Source of the DNA: Ashinkailepas kermadecensis
Taxonomy: Eukaryota; Arthropoda; Thecostraca; Neolepadidae
Assembly: GCA_034440615.1 (NCBI GenBank)
Contig: JAOTOM010004781.1
Coordinates: forward strand, 231,001-295,000
DNA length: 64,000 bases
Direction of reading: 5' to 3'
The notes under the pieces are model-generated. The model did not search any database, was not told where the DNA came from, and saw nothing but the letters and a program-made list of their open reading frames with translations. Made by a program: the position numbers and the translations under genes. Below, piece after piece: positions 24,032-33,563 of the stretch (within the stretch, counting starts at the first letter, position 1; the number at the start of each line of letters is the position of its first letter).

Positions 24032-24342
24032 CAGGGGGCGTCGATTTGTATCCTTTTGTGGGGGCTATGGCCCCACCAATGTTGATCTTGCCCCCCCAAT
24101 GTTGATTTGGGCCCCCCCAATAACCTATGCTATTTTATGCTGATAAGAAAGCTAAAGGGAAAAAATGAAAAACCCCATGCTAAGTAGAAACATTGATGTT
24201 AACCAGCACATTTTGTACTGAATAGAAACAGATTTGGATCAGATAGTGGACTGACTCTCCACCTTTTGCTGAAAAATGTAAAATTGTGTGCCAAAACAAA
24301 CAAAATAGCTGGAATTCCCTCCACTGTGGAAGTACAGCTTAC
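24032..24342 (+). mobile_element. CAGGGGCGTCGATTT element, copy 3 (truncated)
   Basis: Matches copies 1 and 2 up to the CCCTCCACTGTGGAAG block, then stops where a SINE tail on the opposite strand begins. Confidence 0.6.
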
Positions 24343-24350
24343 ATCTTTCT

Positions 24351-24414
24351 GGGTTGGTTGATTGGTTATTTGGATTTACGGCCGCATTGACTGCGTTGGT
24401 CATACAGCGCCCAT
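24351..24414 (-). mobile_element. SINE 3' end, minus strand
   Basis: The reverse complement reads ATGGGCGCTGTATGACCAAC, then GCAGTCAATGCGGCCGTAAA, then AACCAATCAACCAACC. It matches the 3' part of the SINE copies at 31.1 and 31.9 kb and the tail of the one at 28.7 kb. It is 5'-truncated. Target duplications are not clear here. Confidence 0.65.
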
Positions 24415-25219
24415 ACAACTTTTCTTGTTCCCACCTTAAAGCACAATAATACCCAAAAGTTTCCGAAAAAATTTACAACCATGTTCACAAAAAAATATAC
24501 TTTTTTATTCAAAATCAGCTTAGGTTAGGTTAGGTTCGGTTAGGTTTCTTTTTTAAGGTTGAGAATTTTCAGAAAATAAATTAAGTGACATTTTAATTTA
24601 GTTTAATTTTTTGTTCTCAAAAGATAGGTTAGGGTGGGCTAGGTTAGGTTTCGTTGCATTAAAAAAACATTTATGTTTATGCTGTGTTACCGAACTCAAA
24701 GACTTTTTGGCATTATTTTGCTCACAACCTGAAAAGTAAGCACAGAAAATAAGTGGGTCCAATCATCTTAGTCACCTTCATAAACATGGTATTCTGCATA
24801 TATTTTTTTTGTTTTAAAGAAAAAAAGAACACCTTAGACCGCAAGGTTACCAAATAATTGGCAATTTTTTGGGGAAACTTTTTTGGAATTTGTTAAAAAA
24901 CGTTTTCCAACTTGGAAAACCTAAACTAACCTAACCTAACCAAACCTAACCCATTTGCTTGCTATATGGAGGCAAATGTGTGTAAAAACTTGTCTTGTTA
25001 CCACCTTAAAGCACAATAATACCGATTTGACTAGGTTAGGCTAGTTTAGTTGTTTACCTTGGAAAAATTGTTCAATCATTTTCAAAAATAAAATAAAATC
25101 TAAGATTCTCCTTCAAAAGCAGCTGACATTAGGTTCGGGTAAGTTGGGTTCGGTTGTTCAATTTAGAAAATTTTCAGAATATAAGTTGCTTAATTTTTGT
25201 TTTTATTTTTTCTCGAAAG
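24415..25219. repeat. TTAGG-associated dispersed repeat, several partial copies
   Basis: Contains GTTAGGTTAGGTT and CCTAACCTAACC tracts in both orientations. Marker blocks around them include TATGGAGGCAAATGTGTG and ACCTTAAAGCACAATAATACC (split at 24434 and 25003). Copies are fragmentary and rearranged. Confidence 0.7.
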
Positions 25220-25789
25220 CAGGGGTGTCGATTTGTATCGATAGACACCAGAGCGTATTAAATGTCACAAATCGTGATGGGCGTTCCTCAGAACATCCAA
25301 AATCGTAACATCCAAATAAAAAATTCCAGTTACAGAAATTCCAGCGCATAAAGTCTAAATTTGAGGTTACAGTGACAAATGTGACGGAGGTAAGACATTT
25401 GTGGTGCAATTGCGCGCAGTGTTTAATCCGGAGGCCAATCTCATGTGACGTCTAACTGATTCGTGTTTGTACTTCGCACATTCTGATGTATCTGCGGATT
25501 GGTGTAATTTTAAATAGTGAATAAATAGCTTGCTGATATTTAATTCCCAACGGAACAGTAGTTGAAGAAGTTGGCAGGTAAGCTTGAAAAAGTCCAGTCC
25601 GTGCTTTTTTCTCATTTGTGCTCAGGGTTTCCATGTTAATATCACATAACTACCACGTTTGTCTTCAAGAAGAGCTATTTTTAGTTTAATTTTATTCATA
25701 TTTTCATTCCACTGCTCTTAGTGCCCTTTCTGCCCAGGATTGGGGCACCTAGTGTTGCATTTCCGTCCAGGGATTGGCACACCTTTTGG

Positions 25790-27525
25790 TAAATTTACAG
25801 CTTAAGGTAATTTCTGATTATTTTTTTCCCATGCAATGTTTAGGAATGTGATAAACACGATGTTACTGCTCATTTTGGTAAATTTGTGTTTTAAGGTGTT
25901 TTATGAATTCGTGGAATGTATCATTTCAATGCAATGTTTATGAATGTGACTCAGATGATGGGACCACTCATGTTCTATACAAATGCCTACATTTCAGGTT
26001 GTGAGCAAAATAACACCAACAAAAAGCTTTGAATTGGGTGACATAGGGTAAAGTATTTTGTTTTAAATACAAAAATGCAACATAACCTAACCTAACCTAG
26101 CTTAACCTCCCCTTGGAGAAAAACAAAACCAAAACATCAAGTTGTAAAAATTTCAAGCAATGTAATTTTTTTTACAATTGAAAAATGTAACCCAACTTAA
26201 CCTAATCTAACATAAGCTGCTTTTAAAGAAAAAAGATCTATTTCTTTCAAATTTTGGAACAATTTTTGCAAAAAATGTCGAACTTAAAACACTTAAACTA
26301 ATCTAACATCACCAAACATAGCGCATTTGTTTGCTTTATGGAGGCAAATGTGTAGTAACTTGCCTAGTTACCACCTTAAAGCACAATAATTCTGGTTAGA
26401 TTAGGTTGGGTTAGGTTTTTTCATTTGTAAAATTTCAAGAAAATAAATTGCTATATATTTTTCCAATCTTGTTTTTGTAGTTATTTTCTCCAAGGTCAGG
26501 TTAGGCTAGGTTACGTTAGGTTATGTTGAATTTGTAATGTATTTCTTTTAATTGCTATGTTACTAACTCCAAGCCCATTTTTAATGTTATTTTGCTCCCA
26601 ACCTGCTCACAACCACAAGCATTTGCACAGAAACTGAGTAGTGCCATCAACTTAGTGACATTCATAAACATTGCATTGGAAATTTAAATAAAAAATATTA
26701 ATAAAACATATAAAAGCACAAATTTAATGTCCTTTCTTCTGCATATGCATGCCTTTCAATTGGGAGTAAAAAATAACACCAAAAAAAGGGTGCGGAGTAA
26801 GGAAATATAGCATGCAAATAATGTTAAAGATGTATGATAACATTATCTAACATAGTTCAACTTCCCATACCAGAAATTAATTGTTTTTAATTTAAATTTT
26901 CGAGGCATTTTCTCAAATATTTTCAACTTAAAAAACCTAACCTTAGCTAGCCTGAACCGTTTATTATTTTTTGTAGAAAAATCATTAACAAAAAATATTT
27001 ACCAACAAATGATTCTTTTTATAACTTACAACAAAAGCCTAACCTAACCTGACAAACCTAACCCCTTTGTATGCTTCATGGAGGTAAAATGTGTGTAAAA
27101 CTTGTCTTGTGGTTACCTTAAACTGTGATAATACCTGGCTTTTTGGGTAATTTGTCAGCTCATGGTACTCTCTGACTCCTTTGAATTTCTTTTTTCAATG
27201 CAGTGTTTGTTAATGTGCTGAACATGATGTAACCGCTCATTTCCTCTGCAGATGCACACTTTTCAATTGTGAGGAAAAATAACATGGAAAAGGGGGCTTG
27301 GATTTGAGTAATATAGGATGAAAAATAATGTTCAGATAAAAAACATGTAACATAACCTAACCTAACCTAGCGTAAAATTCCATGCAAGAAATGATTATTT
27401 TTATGCCCAATTTCCCCCCCCTCCCCCCAAAAAAATTTGTTCTCAAACATTTTAAACTTAAAAAGTCTAACATAACCTAATCTAGCTTGAACCGTTTTTG
27501 AAGACTTTTTATTTACTAACTTATG
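25790..27525. repeat. TTAGG-associated dispersed repeat, cluster of copies
   Basis: At least three successive plus-oriented copies (about 25.8-26.4, 26.72-27.13 and 27.13-27.52 kb) and an inverted piece (26.4-26.6 kb) share the ordered blocks described for 2.6 kb. CCTAACCTAACC tracts are best preserved at 26080-26100, 27040 and 27355. Confidence 0.7.
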
Positions 27526-28430
27526 CTCCCTAAAAATTTCACTCGGTCCACCAAAAATCGCACCGGGGCTCAGAAAAATCACTTTGGGGGTCCCCAAACA
27601 TAGCGCAGGGGCCCCGATAATGACGCTGGGGCCTCAAAAGTTTGCACCTGGGCCCCTGAAAATCACGTTGGGGCCGCAAACAAGTCGTGCCGGGATTCAA
27701 GAAAATCACGACGGGGGCCACAAACGGTCGGGCCGGGGCCTCCTGAAAATCACGCCAGAGGCCTGACAGGTCCCACCGGGGCTCTAAAAGTCTCGTTGAG
27801 ATCACCCAACAAATGAAGCCGGGTAAATGAAAACCAGTCCGGACACGGAAAATCAATCTGGGATCTCAACAATAGCTCCAAAAGCCCACAAAACTTGTTG
27901 GGCCCCCACAAACGTGTCGTAGCCACCGCAAGGGATCCCAACAAGTGACGACGGGGCCCCAAAAAATCGCACTTAGACAAAAAAAAATCACGCCGCTTCT
28001 CTTGAAAATCTCACTGGGGCCAAAACGTCGTGCCGGAGCCCCACAAGTTGCAGCTGGCTTCCCAAGTACCAATATATACCCGGAATGTGATCTTGCGGAC
28101 GGAAAAATTGCGTCAACGATCCACATAATAAGAAGTCGTCGGACGCCGGAAGAGAAACCTGTTTGGGCACCGGAAAAAACGCACCGAGAGCCAGAAGAAT
28201 CGTACCGGATTCCAAAAATAGCCTGCAGGGGGCTTATAAAAATAGACTTCACCACACAAACCACCAGGAGACTCCATCGAATCGACCAGAGCACCGGAAA
28301 ATTAAGAATGGGTCCCGAAAGAAAATTATCCGAAGGGCCTTTCTACTCTCGATCGTGCAATCTGCTGAAAAAAAACACGTTGAGCAGCCGCAGTGGCGTA
28401 CCAAAGGGAAAAATTCCCCTCCCTAACGTT
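27526..28430 (+). mobile_element. Cryptic ~30-bp periodic element, copy 2 (truncated)
   Basis: Its units match part A of the 15.8-17.3 kb copy in the same order. For example the GGAGCCCCACAAG anchor is 360 bp before the terminus here and about 380 bp before it there. It ends with a GCTGAAAAAAAACACGTTG block and the terminus CAGTGGCGTACCAAAGGG at 28391. Confidence 0.65.
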
Positions 28431-28665
28431 AGGCACCAAGGAAATACTTTCACCCATCGTCATCACCGTTCAGGTCTGCTGTGCTCTGATGCTTCATCAA
28501 TGCCGGTGTGTTTTAGCCTGCATCTGATCGCTGAAGTATTTTTATTTGAGCCGGTGTGTGTTTGTTGGTGTGTGGAGTGAGGAGGAGGGTAACAGTGACG
28601 GTGACGGTGTCGGTGACGATAGATCCGAGCCCACTTATGGCACTGGAGTCGCATGCTATTACTCA

Positions 28666-28806
28666 GAGTTGTTATGTTGGTGAGTTCGAGTCTCACCTGT
28701 CGCTACTCTTCGCCCGTGACCAATCGGCGTGAAAGATTGGCGACGCTATATGACGCAACGGTCGACATGTCGTATAACCAATAACCAACCAAGAGTTATT
28801 ATGTTG
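28666..28806 (+). mobile_element. tRNA-derived SINE, 5'-truncated, with target duplications
   Basis: GAGTTGTTATGTTG (28666-28679) and GAGTTATTATGTTG (28793-28806) match at 13 of 14 positions and flank the insert. The insert (28680-28792) begins at an intact T-arm (GTGAG/TTCGAGT/CTCAC), continues through the conserved body CCAATCGGCGTGAAAGATTG and CGACGCTATATGACGCAACG, and ends in ATAACCAATAACCAACCAA. The D-arm and A-box are missing, so it probably cannot be transcribed by Pol III on its own. Confidence 0.8.
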
Positions 28807-29046
28807 ACATGTACTGAACACTGCTCTTTTAATTATGTGACTTCACCAGTTATTGGACGATTTTCCCCGTTGGTGAGGATGCTTAATAAACATAAACATA
28901 CACATCGTCGAATAAAAAATCAGAATTTCTGAGATCTGAAAATATAGTGGGCTAAATCCGATCAGTTTTTTTTTTGGGGGGGGGGGAAAGGTCTAGTGCG
29001 TTGACACTTCGGCCCCCCCAATGTTTTTCAAAAATCGACACCCCTG

Positions 29047-31090
29047 CTCAGAAGAATAAAAGGCCAGAACCAGAAAGCAAACTAGAGTAGTCCATACACA
29101 AATGTGATTAGAGGCATGAAGGGAATACATTTCTTAATACCTTGACAGGTGCAAGTTGTGCTTGACCACTGCATACTTTAAAAAAAAGTGGGAGGGAAAA
29201 ACAACATGGTACCTACTCAGTGTGGGATATAGACTGAAAAGTGATCATTTTCAGAGAAACTGAGTGGTCGCATCGCCTTAATCACATTAAAATACATCAT
29301 ATTCCACAAATTCGCAGGATCAAATAAAAATAAAAACAATCCATGAATCAAAAATCAAAATGATGAAATCAAATCAACAAGAATAGAAAATAAAAGGTAC
29401 AAGTAGTACCTACCTAGGCAGGTACCTACCTAGACCCCTGCAATATATCCGTACACCCGATATAGGTATTGCACGGCATTATCATAGCTAAGGCATCATG
29501 CTTTGATCATGATTGATCCTTGCAAACCAACGGCAATGAGAGGCATTCAATTTCAACAACTCAATCGAGCCTAATTGCTTACGTCTGCCGACACCACACC
29601 ACAGCAGTTAGTACCCTCACTTCCTTCCTCCCGGCCCATTCATTATCCAAATACCTAATCACAACACGAAAGCACCGCACAAATTACATTCACCACAAGA
29701 TTCCCATCTCTGGGCTTCCAAACTCAAAACACGAAGTAATCCCTTCTCAAATGAAGGACGCCTCCATGCGTCTCACGGCTACTAAAGGGAAACTACCACT
29801 GCCCGAGTCGTCTGATAAATTTACAAGCTCTTGGACGGGGGAGAATCAGGGCTCTGCAGCTGCCACTCTTTCGGGAGCTACTTAAACCGCTGCGAAAAAG
29901 GACAATAAACACTCTAATTTTTAATGATTTCTGAAAGATTGGGATGTGCTACATTAACTGACGAAGGAGAAAAGGTTTATTTCTGAAGTTTGAAGCAATC
30001 TTATCCCATATACACAAAAGATCAACTTCAATGTACGTATGAAAATTGGCCACAACTGTCCAAAACGTTCTCCAAACCTGCTAGGACTTTGTGACAAAAT
30101 AGGCACCCAAACAACCAGAAATTTCAGTGTCTTTTGTTTTCACGGCATGCGTTGGTTCGGAACACCACGTATTTGTGACACAAGTACTGTTTATGCCACT
30201 CGGACACGGAGAATCTCCAAGACCGCCCCCCCAAAAATTGACTGTGTGAACTTACTCCGATTAGCCTACATATACTTTTTTCTCAATGAGAATTCAGAAT
30301 AAATATTATTTCTTTAATTTTTTCCGGGATTGGTTTTATCCCATTTCAATTTTGAGCCTTTTTGTAGGTCATAGTTCCCCATTATATTTTGTGTACGTCA
30401 TAGTGTGGTTTGCTAATTGGGCCATAATTTCCGCTGCCCTCTCTGCCCCTCATCGTGTTATTTCCGCCGTGTGCGGTCTCTTCTGTGTCTCGTGCTCGTG
30501 AGGTGAGGTCGTGTCGGATTGATCTCGCTATTTTTTTTTGTCTGGTTGCGAATTGAAAGAAAAGCGGTTGCTACTGATGTGACAGTTCGGGTAGTGGCCG
30601 TATTGTGTTCCCTGTTAGCGTTGTCAATTCCAGTTATTCTCGTTAGTCTGGAGTTGCGAAGAGATGGTAGTGTAGCTCTTTGTTCTCTCCCAGGGCAAGC
30701 TCTTTGTTGTCAATCGTGACATGGTGAACGCAATGCAAATGACCTGGACAGGTTAGTGGTGGTTTCTATTACCACATGCCTTGTCACATGGGTTGATAAC
30801 TTGATACTCCAATGGCATAGACGTTTAAGACCCAATTTTTTTTTTTTTTATTGTAAGCCTTGCTTGATCGTCATGCAAAGAGAGCGTAATAATTTTGTAA
30901 GCCACTGTAGCACAGCAGAAGCTGTGTAGGATTGGAGGCGAATATGAAAAAATGATGGCCCCGACGAACAATTTCAGGACTTCAATAACCAGCAAAAAAA
31001 ACAAGAAATCGAATGTGTTTGGATATCCCATTTCCCCTGCCAGTAAATGTTGACCTGGGTAAAATTGGACTAACTTTTTGAATACATTTT
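29047..31090. other. Mostly unique non-coding sequence
   Basis: A 121-codon frame at 29520-29885 is Ser/Thr-rich with no recognised domain, and I do not call it a gene. A short GGTACCTACCTAG duplication at about 29408-29436 echoes the end of the CAGGGG elements. 30100-30750 is somewhat GC-richer, but its frames are unconvincing. Confidence 0.4.
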
Positions 31091-31176
31091 AATACAGGGT
31101 TTTTATGGGCGCTGTATAACCAATGCAGTTGATGTGCCCTAAAACCCAAATAACTAACTAACTAATACAGGGTTTT
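31091..31176 (+). mobile_element. 5'-truncated SINE with perfect 13-bp target duplication
   Basis: AATACAGGGTTTT occurs at 31091-31103 and again at 31164-31176. Between them is a 60-bp SINE 3' end: ATGGGCGCTGTATAACCAAT, a GCAGTTGATG block, and an AACTAACTAACT tail. This is the footprint of LINE-driven target-primed reverse transcription. Confidence 0.85.
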
Positions 31177-31193
31177 AACAAAAATGATGATTA

Positions 31194-31475
31194 GACAACT
31201 AATTTTCTCTGCAAATGATTACGTTTGAGTTGGCAAACAAATACCTGATCACTGCAATATAGCACATGTATAATTATCCATACCTGGTGTGTCAGACATG
31301 TTTAAAAAAATAAACACTTCATGCACTCAATTTAATACTCCGACATCAAAACCCTAATGCTTCTGCTTTAATTGGACATTCATTTCCAAGAATGAATACT
31401 TGCAACCTGATGTGTCCGCAGCCAAGGCTGGAAGTTCATTGTGATGCTGTATTATTTTATTTTGCATATATTATA
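31194..31475 (-). repeat. Left arm of a ~280-bp inverted repeat
   Basis: Its reverse complement aligns with 32155-32435, sharing CAAGTATTCATTCT, GAATTAAGGCAGAA-like, TGAAGTGTT and TTTGTTTGCCAACT blocks. A second, shorter inverted match lies at 31500-31740. Divergence is moderate. Confidence 0.65.
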
Positions 31476-31887
31476 TTAATTATTTTATGCATATATTATT
31501 TGTGTTAGACTTGATAAAGAAGAATTCAACACTTCATGCAATCAATTTAATAATCTGCCATCTAACTTACAGAACTTAACTTCACCTCATGTTTCTGCCT
31601 TAATTTGACATTTATTTCCGAGAACCACATGCGTCCTCGGCCAAGACCGGAAGGTCCTTGCGATGCTGTATTTTTTTAAAAATTTGCTGATGGCCGAAAA
31701 ATTGTTTGGGATGATTCTGGTTGTCCTGTTAGGTTAGATTATAATATGACATAAAATATTTTATATCATGCTACGTTCTCTGCCATTCTTACACTGCATA
31801 TACTGGAGAATCACCACATCCTTGGAAGTTTAGTAGATATTATTACTAAACTTACCTGTGCAGATATATACAATGTGACCGGAAATG

Positions 31888-31967
31888 AGGACATGCAAGT
31901 TATGGGTGCTGTATAACCAATGCAGTTCATGTGCCATACAACCCGAATAACCGACAGGACGTGAAAG
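31888..31967 (+). mobile_element. 5'-truncated SINE with decayed target duplication
   Basis: AGGACATGCAAG (31888-31899) and AGGACGTGAAAG (31956-31967) match at 10 of 12 positions. They flank a SINE 3' fragment, ATGGGTGCTGTATAACCAAT then GCAGTTCATG, ending in CCGAATAACCGAC. It is the same family as the copy at 31.1 kb and sits between the arms of the local inverted repeat. Confidence 0.7.
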
Positions 31968-32154
31968 CAGAACACGGCCTACTTATGGTGAAGACTTCAA
32001 AAATTACATATGAATAGATACATAATATGAAAATAACCTAACCCAGACTAAGATAACAGTGTAATATATAAAGTATATTATATGGTAATATATAACCAAA
32101 CCTAACTGGGAAACTAGAATTGTCCAAAGCAAATTGTTGGGCCATGACAAGCAT

Positions 32155-32435
32155 ATGAAAAATAAAATAATACATCATTGCAAGGAACTTCCTGCATTGG
32201 CTGCGGATTGCAAGTATTCATTCTCGGATATCAATGTTGAATTAAGGCAGAAACATAAGGTCTTCGATGTCAGTATTAAATTGAGTGTATGAAGTGTTCA
32301 ACTTCTTTATCACGTCTGACACACCAGGTACAGATAATAATACACAATGTGCTATATGTGCAGCATGAAGATAATGATCATGTATTTGTTTGCCAACTGA
32401 AAAGTAATCATTTGCAGAAAAATGAGTGTTTGCAT
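32155..32435 (+). repeat. Right arm of inverted repeat, first copy
   Basis: Inverted match of 31194-31475. It is followed by AT-rich sequence with CCTAACCTAGAC-like tracts near 32588-32600. Confidence 0.65.
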
Positions 32436-32689
32436 CTTATTTTTACATTAAGATTCCATGCATTTCTTTTTACAAATTGAAGGAGAATTGAAATTGAAAC
32501 ACATTTTACCTAGATTGTAATATATACCTTATTTTGCATATATAATTACATATGAATAGATAAATAATTTTTTATTTTACAGAATGACCTAACCTAGACT
32601 AAGAACCTAGCATAATATATAAAATATATTATGATTCATAGTATAATTGGACCTAACCAGAATGCCAGAATCATCCCAAACCAATTTTT

Positions 32690-33060
32690 TGTCCATGACA
32701 TCGCAGGAAAAATAAAATAATACACCATAGCAAAGAACTTCCTGCCTTGGCTGTGGACGAGTCAGGTTGCAAGTATTCATTCTCGAAAAAAAAAATGTTT
32801 AATTAAGGCAGGAACGAGGTTTTCAATGTCAACGAGAATTAAATTTAGTGCATGAAGTGTTAAATTTCTTTATCATGTCTGTGACACCAGGTATGGCTAA
32901 TTATATGAGATGTGCTATATTTGCAGGGTGAAGATTATGATTGTGCATTTGTTTGCCAACTGAAAAGTAATCATTTGTGGAGAAAATGAGTGGACACAGT
33001 CATTTTTACATTAAAATGCCAGTACTAAAAAATTCAAATTTTACCTAGATCGACATATAT
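32690..33060 (+). repeat. Direct second copy of the right arm
   Basis: Repeats the blocks of 32155-32435 in the same orientation (GGAACTTCCTGCCTTGGCTG, CAAGTATTCATTCTCG, TTTGTTTGCCAACTGAAAAG), with small indels. Confidence 0.65.
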
Positions 33061-33063
33061 GCC

Positions 33064-33563
33064 CCTTACCTAGGGGAAGGGGTTAAATTCGTCTTTAACC
33101 TTTAATGTGTTTTTTTTTTTTTGGGGGAATTTATATTATGGTACCATGTTCATGAAGGTGAATAAGATGATGGGACCACTTATTTTCTGTGCAAACACAG
33201 AAAATGAGGATTTTCAAACAAAAAATACTAAACTAACCTAACACACTTGTTTGCTTTATGGAGGATGATGTATATAACACTTCTTGTTCCTACCTTAAAG
33301 CACGATGGTACTGATAACTGAGGTTTCCAAAAAAATTGCTTACACTTGAATTTCTTTTCTTCAACAGCAGCTTTAGTGAGATTAGGTTTGGCTACACCGG
33401 ATAGGTTGTTTTTTTATTTTGGTATTTTTCAGAAATAAGTTGCTCGACATTAAAAAGGAATTATATCTTCAAAGGCAGGTTAGATTGTTTTTTATTTCTT
33501 TTTGATTTTTTCCCATTTATCTTTTGTTTAATCATATTTATGCTCTTTTATTTTAAATTTATT
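33064..33563. repeat. TTAGG-associated repeat fragment bordering the satellite
   Basis: Contains the TTTGCTTTATGGAGG and ACCTTAAAGCACGATGGTAC blocks and decayed CTAACCTAAC and GGTTAGATTG tracts. The satellite begins directly at its right edge. Confidence 0.55.

Larger units (their letters stand above)
25220..29046. mobile_element. Putative composite element with CAGGGGTGTCGATTT inverted ends
   Basis: The left end CAGGGGTGTCGATTT and right end AAATCGACACCCCTG are a 15-bp inverted pair. The flanks CTCGAAAG (25212-25219) and CTCAGAAG (29047-29054) match at 6 of 8 positions. The right end is preceded by the same GGCCCCCCAATG module found near the left ends of the short copies at 22-24 kb. The interior is other repeats (TTAGG family, cryptic periodic element, a SINE), so it may be one element that collected insertions or two separate elements in opposite orientation. 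Confidence 0.4.

Noticed and set aside
24415..27525. Chromosome end or subtelomere
   Set aside because: TTAGG tracts are short, decayed, in both orientations and embedded in a dispersed repeat.
28680..28700. tRNA gene at the perfect T-arm
   Set aside because: Only the T-arm exists. A target duplication lies immediately upstream, so this is a truncated SINE.
29520..29885. 121-codon frame as a gene
   Set aside because: No recognisable domain, ordinary composition and no flanking splice or promoter signals. It is within what chance can give in 64 kb.
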